DNA of 64,000 nt from the NCBI GenBank assembly GCA_023053545.1, contig JAKZAN010000002.1:1286375-1350374 (forward strand), written 5' to 3'. Under the pieces are notes generated by a model, which ran no database searches, was not told where the DNA came from, and worked only from the letters and a program-made list of their open reading frames with translations. Each line of letters opens with the position of its first letter. Positions within the stretch are counted from its first letter, which is position 1. A program made the position numbers and the translations under genes. Shown one piece after another: positions 24,192 through 35,734 of this stretch. The DNA is from Lepidurus packardi (lineage: Eukaryota > Arthropoda > Branchiopoda > Notostraca > Triopsidae).

Positions 24192-24238
24192 GTAAAGTTA
24201 TTGGTCATGATTTATTTGTTTTTTTAAAGGGAAAGTGT

Positions 24239-24460
24239 TGTAATGTATTAGTCATTAACCTTAACCTTAACCTTGTGTTAGTCATCATTAACCTCAACCT
24301 ACCCTGACCTGACCTGACCTAATCTTAGATGATCCCAATTAGTCTTAACTTTGAACCTTTCCTATCCTCCTATAAATACTTGTACTAGAAGCAGAATACA
24401 GTCAGTCGATACTCAACATCCCAGTATCTCATTACTCAGTTGAACACGCCGAGTATTACA
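24239..24460 (+). repeat. 3' LTR of Gypsy-C
   Basis: 222 bp. I found no mismatch against the 5' LTR when reading line by line. Confidence 0.93.
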
Positions 24461-24465
24461 TTAAC

Positions 24466-25600
24466 ATAGAATGGCTATTCTATAAGTCAATCATGACAAT
24501 GGTATAATCTTTATGGCCTAATACGAACTATTTTATTTGATCAATTAATTATCAAAAATTCATTCATTCATTCAATTAAATTATTGAAATAAATTTAATT
24601 AATTAATTAAATGTATTAATTATGTTTAATGTCAATTTTCAGCCTTTTTGCAATTGAGTTCATTGAGATCTTCCGCTATGATGATGACGTCATGCTAAAT
24701 TCTGAGAATGTTGGTTTATAGAGATATATGCCCAGTGAATTAAAAAAATAACAACAAATTTTAACGCAAGTAATATTCATGGAATTTGTTTCCCTATCAT
24801 TTTTGGTTTGGGTAAACGTGTATATTTCAATTATAGCATTTGTCGCTATCGCGAAGGTTACCTTGCCATTCCAGACGTAATGAGTTCTAATAGTTTTAGC
24901 TCTGTACAGTCGCCTGTAGTGATTTCTTGTTTCATTTCATAGCTTTTGCCGTTTTATTATGTTCAAACCTCAAAATATTTTGTACATCATTGTTCTACTG
25001 CTTGCAATTCATTTATCATTCCTTGAATGTACCACAAAACAATTTTATTTTTAGAAAACCATGTTGTACTTTATAAGTGGTACGATTAGATTCAGCAATG
25101 CTTTACTCGTGAAAGGATTTGTTTACAATAATTTTAATCAATAAAGCCTTCGCTATGGAAATTCGATTTGAAAAATGGGGCAAATATCACTTCGGTAATA
25201 GTATAATTTAGTCTTCCTTAAAAACTGTTTCCGGGAATTTCAAAATGCAATATATGAATCCAAGGTTTTGTAAATAGCATAGACTAAAAGGACTGGAAAC
25301 GCTTCTACTAAACTTGTCCGTGCTACTTGAAAAAGCCAATGACAGACCTGTATCCAATAACATTGTAGGTCAGTCTTGACTCTGTAGTTAGTGGACGTTA
25401 CCTACCACTCACTTTTAAGTTTCGCGCTAGTTGCAGATACTACCATCTGTTAAGAATAGAACATAACAGAGCTTTATTAAGAAAAAACAGTAGTGTCATC
25501 TATTAGCAGAAAAAATCTCCAAAGTTGCTAGACCGGGGCCTTAATCCATTATTCTTCGTACAATTTGAATATACACTGCAAAATATCTATTTCCATAAAC
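24466..25600. other. No recognisable gene; AT-rich
   Basis: Includes attc and aatt simple repeats at 24550-24610. Nothing coding seen. Confidence 0.6.
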
Positions 25601-25605
25601 AATAT

Positions 25606-26440
25606 CTATTTCCATAAACAAGGATTATGCAGGTTATGGCCACTGGTTGTTTTAGAATCAGCCGTTGAAATCTTTAATTTGCTTAACTGTCTTAAAAGGA
25701 GTGTCCTTTCTTTGTTCAGTCTTCGACAGTGGTATAGGATTATAGGTACATAAGATGGATCTTGGCAGGTACAGTGGTCGGTATTCGTTTTCGCGACGCG
25801 TTTTAGGTCACTCCTTGTGGGGAAATGTGTTGCTCTCCGTTGTATTATTTTTGAACTAATCGTTCTGGGGAGATTTGCATGTGTGATTCCCCGATTTGCT
25901 GGGCCGGGTATCAAATCTTGAAGTGGACTGGAGCATCTTTTTCATCAACTCATAAGTGAACTGTCGATCAGGCTGAAGGCAGCCTTTAATGACTCCGGCG
26001 GGGATGTCCAGACTAGCATCCCGAACTGATCGATCCTTTGTCGATCCTCTTCAGTTTTGTACAACCCAACGCTCCATTAATATAAATCAAGAATCATAAG
26101 GGTGATAAGGGAGAGCCTTGCGGTACTCCTTTCATAATCGAGATGACGTCGCTTTTTTCTTCACCAAAAACCGCAAATGCTCTCCGTTTCTCGAGAAAAC
26201 TCTTGATCCATATGGTCATTCGTGGAGGACCTTTCCACGCCCAAAGCTAACAAAGCTCTTCCACTAACACTTCGTGGTCTACATTGTCGAATGCTCCGGA
26301 AATGTCCAGCAGTAAGGCTGACAGGACTTTTCCTTTATCGAAGCTATCCCATATCGCATCGCTGAAATTCACCAGAGCAATTATTGAAATTAAAATGATC
26401 GGAAAGATATCCTTTTTGGTATTCAGGAAATAGAATAGTT
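25606..26440 (-). pseudogene. LINE ORF2 fragment (reverse transcriptase to C-terminal zinc motif)
   Basis: On the minus strand, 26400-26250 reads VLSALLLDISGAFDNVDHEVL (reverse transcriptase motif A region). 26170-26080 reads KGVPQGSPLSPL then FLIYIN (motif B region). 25914-25606 reads CTCQDPSYVPIILYHCRRL (C-terminal Cys/His motif). Stops and frame changes interrupt it and the catalytic ADD box is lost. Same family as the fragment at 19116. Confidence 0.8.
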
Positions 26441-26520
26441 GGAATAAGATTATTGTAATATTTTTTTATTAGAACTCTAAATTATATTGGGTTCTTTTTG
26501 CTATAATCTTTTGTTTGGTT

Positions 26521-26931
26521 TTACGCTCGTTTTATGGCAGCAATACGCTTAGTGGCAGTACCTATATGGCAGTTGCTCACTTTCGTGGCAAAGTGAAGCG
26601 AGTTAAGTGTTTCACTGATACAATTATCCTTCGGTGACACATTGACAAACATCAAAGTCTTGGAATTCCCACCCAGTGAGCACTGGAACAGATGCGTCAG
26701 CTTCGAATTTCGGTAGGGGATATGATCGTTATACAACGTAAAAATAAACCAAATTAACTTTAAAACTTCTTTCTTTCACAATCTAGATTACCTTGTCTGC
26801 CAATGCCAAAATGATATTGCTCAGATTCGCCAAGGATTTATTGATGTTTTTTGTCTCCGTCAATCGAGCCCCAGTGGATCCTGAATCCCTTATCCGCTCC
26901 GAACCCGCCAAATCAACCAAATGCAACGTAC
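26521..26931 (-). CDS. Kinesin-14 (KIFC1/Ncd-type) motor, last two exons
   Basis: Kinesin-14 motors walk toward microtubule minus ends and organise spindles. Exon A (26931-26792) follows a TGTAG acceptor and encodes [11 protein letters not shown] (switch II), then [19 protein letters not shown], ending at a GTAAT donor. Exon B encodes [31 protein letters not shown], then [18 protein letters not shown], and stops soon after the motor at 26521, as in C-terminal motor kinesins. Exon B lacks an AG right at its conserved start. The nearest in-frame AG would add about eight residues. The Walker A and upstream exons are not visible nearby, so this is either the end of a long gene or a fragment. Confidence 0.8.
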
Positions 26932-26989
26932 CTACAGTAAGTACTTTAAAACTCCATCTGAAAATAAAACTCAAAATCTCCTTTTTTAC

Positions 26990-28920
26990 CTTGACAGGAC
27001 TCGCTCGTGTTGTCGTTTTTTCCCACGATCTTTAAACGAAAACCGCTGTGAGAAACGCTGTGAGACTGTGAGACCTGGACGAGCGTTCATTGCAATTAGT
27101 GACGGCCACACCTCGCTGTGGATAATGCGACAATTTACGGCAGCAACTTGAGGATATAGTCAACGTTTCGGAAGAAATCGTGCCACCCTTATTACCGCAC
27201 TACAGGGCCAATTACATGACAAGTAATCCGTCGTTTTTATCAATTTATTATTCATTTAGAATATCTAAGTCTTCATTACCAGTACATAAAGAAATGACTT
27301 GAGTTAAACCTTTTGCTAAAATACTATTTTTACATGGAGTTGGTAAACAGTTTATTTCTTACTTGGCTAATCGCTGGTTGATTGAATTATTTAAATTAGC
27401 TCTCTATAATTCATTTTTTTAATTAAATTAAAACTTCCTCCCATTCCCATCAATTTTATATAGCGCAGTTAAATTAAATAGTTAATTGTCACTATTGAAT
27501 AAGTGAGTTAGAAAAAGGGAAATATTTCAAAACAAACTAGTTCCGTTTGCACCGTTAATGCCCCAAATCTCTCATAATGGCGCTCGATTCGTATTCCGCA
27601 ACTGGAATGCAGCTGTGGCGGCGTGGCATCCCCTAAGGAAGCCTCTCCTGTTGGCGTTTAATATGTTTTTGGTATGAGGTCATCTACATGCCCTCTATTG
27701 GTATGTAACCTTGAGGGCAGCTTTGCCTGGTGAGAGGTCAGTTAGGAAAGGTGAGAGAGAGGTAGTAAGAATTGAGCGTCAACACGGTGACCATCGTTAG
27801 CTTGTGAGCCACACGTCCAATACACCAAATCTTAGTACCAAATTTAAGACTAGAAGTCATACCAGTTTTGTCAGAATAAGTGGCTTAGAAAGTTGAACTT
27901 TTTGGAAGTTTTAGAGCTAAAAAACAACTGGAGAATATTCGCATTCACTTAGACTTAATTAATGTACCAAGTTTAACCTCTAAGTATGCCAGTAAAGCCC
28001 GTTCTTGCCATTTTTAAGAGCGATAACAGGCTGTCCGTTGCCCCCACACTCCAACGTTGCTCCAACGTTTGGACAACGTTTAGATTTTTCTAAACAAACG
28101 AAATGTTTAGAAAAATTAAGGATTTTTGTATTTTTACTTTACTATTTTTACTTTACTAGCATACAATGGGATAGAGTAGGCGCATTGAAATTGGCGTAAT
28201 AAGCTGCACTTGGTAAGCGTTCACTTTTGCGGGGAGTTTTTCAGCACGAAAAAGTCGGTACTTTCCAGTTTCATTGCCATTTTTAATTTTTTAGATTGGT
28301 TTGATTTCCATTTAATATTATTTAATTTAATGCTTTTTAAACATTATTCGTACAATGCATGCTAGCTTTAATTTGGTAATAATATATAAACAATTGTTTT
28401 CATAGAGTTTTTGTTTCTCTTGGCAAATAGATACCGCCCAGGGCAGCTAACTTTGCAGTCGACAGTACGCACCTTGCTCTCTCCGAGCAGGAGGTGTGTG
28501 ACTGTGTCTCGGCTGCTTCGGTGTAAATGGTCTTTATACCGTATTTTCCAGGAGCAGCTCGATAGTATATTATCCTAATCCGGCGTTAGGGGGTCTCCGG
28601 TCAGTGTTAGTGATGGGAATAGAGCACGCCCCCAAATGGAAAGTCCCTCCTTTTCTGCAGGAACTCCCTAAACCCCAACACTGTACAAAATTTCAATACC
28701 CTTGGAGTACTATTTCGCCAATCATTTTCATTCCCCGCCGATCCCTCTGAATTTCCTTGATTTCCACTCGTCCAACCTCTCCCGCTGAATACCCTTTTTC
28801 GTTGGTGTGACCATTATTCTCATTCTTATTATTACTAGTATTATTTTACAAGTTATGCTAGTAATTGCTATGCCCTGATATCCTCTTTAGATCTCGTTTT
28901 TTAAAAAAAAAAATTCCTTA
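26990..28920. other. No recognisable gene
   Basis: AT-rich intergenic DNA. A short run of cgttgctccaacgtttggacaacgtt near 28055-28080 resembles a palindromic repeat remnant. No coding signal supported. Confidence 0.5.
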
Positions 28921-28929
28921 TATTCTGGA

Positions 28930-29830
28930 TTAAGAGCTTAGCTGCTTTCACCGATTTCACGTTTACTAAGTGGATTGGATTTCTTTATTAGCGGCAGTTC
29001 CATTGTGTCCGGGTTGGTCATGTTTTTGCCTTTCGGCAATTCGTGTTGGGCAAGTATTGTCAAACGAGTAGTGGTTGCCTCCACAGTTTCGGCACTTTCG
29101 CGCATTATCGGCACAGTTATTCGTCTTGTGATGCCCAGAACATTTCGCACATGTATGTGGGTTCCTTACATTGAAAGGCAGTGTGACCGTAACTGTGGAG
29201 AATTTTGGAGAATAAGAGGGTCCCTGCGTTGTGATTAGGGGAGTACTTGAGGAATAGGTTGGATGAGAGCACTTACCAAGAGAAGTTTGGTAGACTTGTT
29301 TTTACTATCAGAATGCTTTCTTTAAGACTTTCTTTAAGATGTATTTACAAGGAAAATGACGAGCTTATATACACGATTGAAAGGACACCGGATAGAAGAG
29401 TAAATTAACATTCAAGGAGTAATTAACTAAAATAAGTAGATTAAGCATATTTTCAGTGAAGGTTAGGACAAAAGGGAAAGGTCACAAGGGAAGGAGAAGA
29501 CATTCCAATATATACGAAGGACTTTTACACAGTAACATTGGCAGTTAAAGCATTGGAGTAGGTTTTCTTTTCGGCGGTCTTCGACCTATACCCTCCTGCT
29601 GAAGGCGAAGAGAAAGCCTTGGTTAAGAAGTCGTGCTTTAGTTTCGGCTGAAGTGCAGGAGAGACGTACAGATCCGAAGGCCTTTGTGCTTGATTGGTTT
29701 AACCATCTGATGGCTTCAGCAGTGATTTCCAGCTCCAGATTTTCATTTCTGCGGTTCAGGTGTTGAGCGATCGGCTCCCTCACGTGCGTTTTTGGGCAGC
29801 TGATGTATAACAACATCCAGTCGCGGCTTC
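28930..29830 (-). pseudogene. LINE ORF1 (gag-like) fragment with zinc knuckles
   Basis: Minus strand 29160-28960 encodes two knuckles of the form CAKCSGHHKTNNC and CRNCGGNHYSFDNTCP, typical of nucleic-acid-binding ORF1 proteins of non-LTR elements. 29816-29586 encodes a helical segment ending KARLLNQGFLFAFSRRV that would lie upstream. Unrelated sequence (about 29230-29560) separates them and the frames do not join. It may belong to the same LINE family as 19116 and 25606. Confidence 0.6.
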
Positions 29831-29864
29831 GACGAGACGTCCATAGACTAGTTCAAATGGAGGG

Positions 29865-30038
29865 AAACCCGCATGGTTCTCACAAAAACGGCGTCACGCC
29901 AACCAGCCACGTACGCCTATTCCAAAAAATAGTTTTTAATATTTTTAAAGTATAATATATTATACTTCGAAGTAGTATTATGCACCGCATGGTTCTCCCA
30001 AAACGGCGTCGCACCAACCAGCCACGTATTTGCCTCTA
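29865..30038. repeat. Direct repeat of about 50 bp, spaced 115 bp
   Basis: The phrase ccgcatggttctc(a/c)caaaa followed by cggcgtc and accaaccagccacgta occurs at about 29869 and 29984 with few changes. Confidence 0.75.
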
Positions 30039-30564
30039 ACCGTGCCTTTTTCGCTCCTTCTTTAACAAAGTAAGGATGGGCTGATTTTTTTGCTTGAAAA
30101 GAGCAGCTCGGCTTTCCCGCATTGCTCTCACATGTCCGGTAGTATTTTCTGGTTCCTAAGCAACTGAGGTTGATATTTACTATATTGTGTTACATTTACT
30201 CTATTCCATTACTTGGTCCCCAATAGCAAGAAAACTTCACTGTTTTTCTTTACCAAGCAGGCCAATCGGAATGTTTACAATGGTTACTAAGCAAAGGCAT
30301 GGTATGTTTCGGTACTTCAGTACTGCTTGGCTACTGAGATTTAATCTCTGCTAGTAGATTAGGGGTGACGTTAGTTTGCTTTTGGATTTGGTCTAGTTTG
30401 GAGCTAATTTGGATGATTTGCTGATTTGATTCGAGAGCTGATTTGGTCTAATTTGGATAATTCCTCCCTCGGGAGGAGGACCGAGAACTGTGTGACATGT
30501 CACCATGTGTAGGAGAAACACCAAGACTTTCACCAAGTAGTAAGAGGGAGAGATAACCAGCTAC

Positions 30565-32203
30565 GTGGTATTGAAAGATGAGATGGGGAATCTGAATGGG
30601 TTCCTGCGTTGTGTTTCTAAACTGATAGATAACAGCTTTGTTCACTTACAAAAGAACTCACTTAGTATTTTCACATTCCTAAAAATGGAAGAGTTAAGAC
30701 TACTTGGTTTAGACACCAAAAACTTAACAAGAGCGCGCAAAAACTCTTACAAAAGCAAGAGCGCGCTTCAAACACGTCCAAACTTAGGGGACTCCCTCTC
30801 TCCAATGAACGCTTCCTTTGTCTCTTTGGAAGACAGCGATAAAGATAATACTTTTGAAACGCAGGTTTCAGATTCTACTTTTCCTTCCCTTCGTAGTCAA
30901 GGTAGAAGATTAGTCTAGAAAATTAATTATACTTAAGTTTAAAACATTAGGAATAAACGTTGGTGCTTCCACCTCTCGAAGCACGATGAGTATCAAGAAG
31001 AAGCGCAATTAGAATGATGACTTGGAAGTTACAAAGCGAAACTTTGTTCGCAATTCAGTCCAGCCTTATCCAATGCCAGCCAAAGGAAAATGATGAGCTT
31101 GACTTCGTCATGAAGCACTAGGCAAAAAGGTTAAAGCGGTTGCCGTCTAATCAATCCGAGGAGATTCTCTGGCACTTTGAAAGAATGTTGATGGAGGCAG
31201 AATTGCAAAATCGGGTAGCACTTACAGATCGCGATACCGAGAGTGACTAATGGAACCTCTATGGTATACTTAATCATGACAGTTTCTAATTTTATCCGTT
31301 TAGTCTTTGTTTTAAAATCCTATAAAATTATTTTTTCAACCCTGTGTGTTTCCATAATTAGTTTAAAATAATTGACGTCTTTTTATAACTCACGTTACTC
31401 GGATAACGTATGCTTTGTTTATTGCATACTGCAAGAAATTTATCGACGCGGAAAATAAAAATTCTATGTAAAGTAAACTTCTACTACCCAGTCCCATATG
31501 TGAGCTTAAACTTTATACATCATCTCTTCAAGAAGTTCTCTTTACGTAGTCATTTTGCCATGGGACACATCCTTCATTAACAAAATACTTTGCGTAAGTA
31601 TTCCGAACATTTACCGCTTGAAGGAGGCTGTTCTCAGGCATGGTGTTCGCATCTTCTTCCGGATAAACATCGTTTTAATAATTCTGCACAACACTAGATT
31701 TGACAACTTTTGCTCCTTGCTTTGACTTCATAATATAGTTATGCAATAGCACACATGCCTTTACAAATATTAGTACATGTTCAGGGGTTGTGTGAATAAG
31801 AGTTGTGAGTATCCTCCAGCGTTCTGACAAGATGCCAAACGCGCTCTCAACCGTTCTTCGGGCTCGAGAGAGGCGGTAGTTGAATACCATTTCTTCATGA
31901 CTTAATCGGCCAGTACCCCTCCCTGTTTATGGCCGTAGAATGTGTTGGTCTAAAGGAAAGGCTTCATCGGCGAAATACATAGGGCAAGATCATTTCCGAG
32001 TTTTGAAGTTTAGCGGGTCTTGGAATGTTGAGTTTTCCTTTCCGCAGGGCTTTACGGAATTTGGGAGCCTCAAATGTACCTCCGTCACTTTCCTTTCCAG
32101 GCGCGCCGATATCCAACATTGTAAAACAGTAGTCCACATCGCAAGCAGCGAGCATTACAACACTAAAATAATGTTTATAATTGAAGTACAGGGATCCAGA
32201 CCT
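30565..32203 (-). pseudogene. PIF/Harbinger copy 2, partial and inverted
   Basis: The reverse orientation of copy 1. Minus strand 32203-31640 matches the transposase from the SLYFNYKHY block through FGILSERWRI to the C-terminus. Plus strand 30780-30918 matches the end of the MADF partner (NASFVSLEDSDKDNTFET... SLRSQGRRLV). The MADF domain itself is missing. The transposase is cut exactly where the palindromic inverted-repeat block begins (about 32203), inside the codons after the first catalytic Asp, so this copy is inactive. The later block was probably inserted into it. Confidence 0.8.
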
Positions 32204-32206
32204 TAC

Positions 32207-32885
32207 CCCAAGTTCGAACTCGGGTAACCCGAGTTCGAACTCGGGGAGCCCAAGTTCAAGAAATCCCATAAGCGTCCTATTTTGAGAGAGTTTTTATAAG
32301 ATTTAATAGCATACTTAACCTGTTGATGTAATAAATTAAATGGTTTATCTTTGTGCTGTGAACATGCTATGAGAAGGGGCTTTTTCTACACAATACCGAA
32401 CTCTGGTTCCCAAAAGTTAGAACTCTATCGGTAATAGCCCTATATTGTTCAAGAATTGAGACAATATTGTAAAATTTGATTGAATAAAAATCTTGCTTAT
32501 GATTTTGAAAAGTTTGAGAGACCTTTCGTAAAATTGTATAAAATAATAAGCTTGTTGATGTAATAAATTAAGTGGTTTCTCTTTTTGTCGTGAACTAGCT
32601 GTGAATAGTCCTTTCTCTGCGCAATACTGAACTTGGGCTTCCCAAGTTCGAACTCGGGTAACCCGAGTTCGAACTCGGGGAGCCCAAGTTCAAGAAATCC
32701 CCATAAGCGTCCTATTTTGAGAGAGTTTTTATAAGATTTAATAGCACACTTAACCTGTTGATGTAATAAATTAAGTGGTTTATCTTTGTGCTGTGAACAT
32801 GCTATGAGAAAGGGCTTTTTCTACACAATACCGAACTCAGGTTCCCAACTTGGAGCTCTATCGGTTGCCCTATGTTCAAGAATTG
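32207..32885. repeat. Left arm of long inverted repeat, with two tandem 436-bp units
   Basis: A unit starting cccaagttcgaactcggg and containing an almost perfect palindrome (gttcgaactcgggtaacccgagttcgaac) begins at about 32211 and again at about 32648. Both are followed by the same gaaatcc...ataagcgtcctattttgagagag sequence. The arm reappears in reverse complement at 37160-37690. Confidence 0.85.
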
Positions 32886-33121
32886 CCTGCAAATGTCTTT
32901 TTTTAACATAATGGTGCAAATATACCAAATGTGTGTATATTTTCAAAAGTTTGGTTCACTCGGGCATGTTCACTAAATGGAATGCCTATATTTATTAAAA
33001 TTTTAATTGAACTTATGTAGCAGACAAAGCAAATAAATGCTTAGCATCGAAATTGAAAATATAATATTCGTATATGTGATGTAAAGGGAAGGGAAGTTAA
33101 GGGGATTCGTAAATGTGAAGA

Positions 33122-33671
33122 GTGCGCAGTGCATTTAAGGACAAGGATTTCCCCTATTGGTCGGAATATAACAATATAAGTACAGTCTATATATTCAATA
33201 TAAGTACTTGGGATGACCGTGTGCCCCTCCACTTCTCATTTTACTGTGGTCTTACTAAGAGCGCGAAGCTTGTTTACCATGGAAGGTATATCCTCCCATC
33301 TCCTGTGAAGGCGTTTGCTACCAATTTCGTTTTTTCTTTTCTTACAGGAAAATGCAATTTAATTGATAATTGTGAAGAGTGTCTTGGTGATGGCGACTGT
33401 GCCTTCATGGTTGGACCCAACGACGGGGACATCGTCTGTTTCAACGAAGATACGGGGCACCCGCTGGCACCCTACTATGCTCGTATTGAGCATTGCGGTA
33501 GTAATACATTTTCTTTTAATAGAATATGCTAAATTCGATTATTTAGATGAAAGTACCTACATTCGAGTGGCTACAAGCCTCGTCGTTCTTGCAGTTTGTG
33601 TAATTTGCGTACTTGGAGTTATGGTTTACTGGTACGCTCTGAAATGCTTTAATTACAAAACTTTATCCTAA
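33122..33671 (+). CDS. PSI-like cysteine-rich single-pass membrane protein, 3' exons
   Basis: After a strong acceptor (ttttcttttcttacag, exon from 33348) the frame encodes CNLIDNCEECLGDGDCAFM, a cysteine spacing like a PSI domain, up to 33497. A 25-base GT...AG segment (33498-33522) with a pyrimidine tract separates it from the next piece. Removing that segment joins in frame to ESTYIRVATSLVVLAVCVICVLGVMVYWYALK, a clear membrane helix, then a short cytoplasmic tail and TAA at 33669-33671. This fits a type I membrane protein. The upstream exon and signal peptide are not certain. I do not recognise the exact family. Confidence 0.5.
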
Positions 33672-34210
33672 TGATTTGTCGTTATATTAAACGACGGCGT
33701 AATCGACGGAATGAAATAGTATAGGAAAATTACTCATGCTTTTGATCCTCTTCATGCTTTTGTGTTTCCGGTTTTTGTAATCCAGTTTACGATTTGTAGT
33801 TTAATCGGACATTGTATGCTTTTGATTTTTTCAATGGTTTTTATTGTGCTTTTATCATATTTTGTGATTTTTTTTAATTTTTATGTCTAAAAACTTTGAA
33901 TACATAAGTTAACCTTGTTTTCATCTATCTTGTCTGTTCGGTGAAATGTTTTAACAATTTATGCAGCTCCTTTTCCGAAATAAATTTTCCGTTTATTTAC
34001 TCTTTTCGTTACCTCCTGACAACACAAATTGTACACGTTTTCCGAAGGTTTTGCCTTCGAAAGGCTTGGAAAGATACGGTCCGAAAGGGTTGGAAAGCTA
34101 TGGTATATCGGTTCTTCCGTCCCCCAGCAACCATCGTCGCATCCCAGCACTCAACCATCGTCGTTCTGATTTGAGGTCACACAGTGCAAACATTGTCGGC
34201 TTTTCAAAGT

Positions 34211-34795
34211 TTAGTTTTCGTCGCTGTTTCCACAAGTTCCACAAAACCAGTCTTTATCCTTGTGCTCCGCCATGTGAAAATTCGTTGCACAAAGGTAATG
34301 AAACCATGACCAGCATCGGTTACACTGTACAGTTTTGTTTTTCGCCGGTAGACTGCATGCAGGACAGCAAAATAGCTTTTTCCCGCGCTTTTCTGCGATG
34401 AGCTTTTTTACGGTAATCTTGGCTTGCGGTGTGAGGTACGTATATACTCGGTTAAATTGTTTGTTAACCCGCTGGTCAAGAACTCCATCCGAGATAGTCC
34501 GGGAATCTAATTTTAGATCGCTATTGTCGGCCTTTTCTAGTTTTTTAATTCCTTTGTCCAGACTCGATTCCTTCAGAAGCCACGATAACACTAAGTGCGT
34601 CTTTTCTGTAGGCAGCATGTTTTCAAACTTTAGTGGTCCGGCTCGCAATTTTCTCGACGCCGGAACCGAAGGAAGTTTAAAACTGGTCGCACGTACCGTT
34701 GTGCGATTGCCTTGTTCCTTTTGTGTTACGGCCCAATTTAGGACAGTTGTAGCATGAGACGACTGCTGCTTCCCAGCCTTAGATTTGGAATCCAT
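34211..34795 (-). CDS. PHD-like zinc-finger protein of the inverted-repeat block
   Basis: A 194-residue ORF, ATG at 34795. The N-terminal half is basic and low in order. Residues about 143-190 hold CCPAC ... CNRCWSWFHYLC ... WFCGTCG, the Cys4-His-Cys3 pattern of a PHD finger with its conserved Trp. PHD fingers bind histone tails or, in transposon proteins, nucleic acid or partner proteins. It is the last of a group of minus-strand exons inside the long inverted repeats. Confidence 0.65.
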   Translation of the reverse strand: MDSKSKAGKQQSSHATTVLNWAVTQKEQGNRTTVRATSFKLPSVPASRKLRAGPLKFENMLPTEKTHLVLSWLLKESSLDKGIKKLEKADNSDLKLDSRTISDGVLDQRVNKQFNRVYTYLTPQAKITVKKLIAEKRGKKLFCCPACSLPAKNKTVQCNRCWSWFHYLCATNFHMAEHKDKDWFCGTCGNSDEN

Positions 34796-34829
34796 CGCTA
34801 GCTGCCGAAAAGTAATAGTTTAGGTTAGG

Positions 34830-35395
34830 TTATAGCAGAGATGTCTTGTTTTCTACCTGATACTCGAGCAATTTGTATGGACTTCGGTAAGTCGAAGCTT
34901 CAATTGTCACAGCATTGGAAGCCCAAAGAAGACAGATCTTTGCATCGCGCAGAATTTCTAAATCATCCGGGGTGTGAGCAATAATTCTATAGCGGTACCA
35001 GTAATCATCCAAATCACGATCCAGGATTACAGTGGGGTAATCCACGGCCCCCGTTTCCTTAATACGCTTTTCCATTTTGTTGTTTAATTTCCATTTTTGT
35101 TCCAACTATAAAAGGAATTTTAGGGTGAGGAATTTGTGCCATTGAATACCTTACGTAGGGGATGGTAACATGCTCCTCAAAGTGATGCATGTTTGCCTGA
35201 ATCCATGCATATGCAGCATATAACGACGGTAGCACCGTGCGTAAATGCTTGAGTTTCGTGGAATGAAAAAACGTCTCCAAGTTATTAGTAACTGTCGAGC
35301 AAAAAGTAATTAAATCTTAATCGGGTAAGTTTGAATTCTTCAGTAAAATTACCTTTTCGTACAACTTGGTTTGAACATAATCGTCCTCTATGACA
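34830..35395 (-). CDS. Unrecognised minus-strand coding region
   Basis: Two overlapping frames, 35280-35059 and 35105-34830, together look like one protein: LRTVLPSLYAAYAWIQANMHHFEEHV, then TVILDRDLDDYWYRYRIIAHTPDDLEIL, then LLWASNAV, ending at 34830. They overlap by 46 bases in different frames, so an intron or frameshift lies near 35060-35105. Codon-like character is good but I do not know the family. Confidence 0.45.
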
Positions 35396-35732
35396 TCCCA
35401 AGTAGCACAAGTTGGTTGAAGGAACGTCTGTTTCTGACCTTTAACGTCAAAAGTGACGTTATTTCAACGTTGCAAAGACATACAATTTGCAATCTTTGGT
35501 AATCTTTTAATCGTTGGGGAAAGAAAAATCCCCGTAGGACTATATACTTGACTCTGAGCAACGTTGTTTCGACCTAAAACGGACGATACCTTGGACGTCT
35601 AAATTTGACGATTATACAACGTAAAGGTGACATACAATTTGCAGTCCGTCTTAACGTCACAAAGTGACGTCAATTTCAGACGTCGGTGACGTCATTTCAA
35701 CCATTTATCGACCAACTTGTGCTACTTGGGAT
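35395..35732. mobile_element. MITE with 24-bp terminal inverted repeats
   Basis: Perfect inverted ends beginning GACATCCCAAGTAGCACAAG, about 335 bp apart, with internal aacgtc/gacgtt palindromes and no ORF. It interrupts the minus-strand cysteine-rich coding region. A flanking target duplication is not obvious. Confidence 0.8.
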
Positions 35733-35734
35733 GT

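Larger units (their letters stand above)
19844..24465 (+). mobile_element. Complete Ty3/Gypsy retrotransposon (Gypsy-C) with 5-bp target duplication
   Basis: LTRs of 222 bp at 19849-20070 and 24239-24460 begin TGTAAT and end ATTACA. By eye they show no differences. The 5-bp direct repeat TTAAC flanks the element (19844-19848 and 24461-24465). A purine-rich tract (aaagggaaagtgt) precedes the 3' LTR. The single internal ORF is intact. Matching LTRs, a clean target duplication and an open ORF mark a recent insertion that may still be active. Confidence 0.95.
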
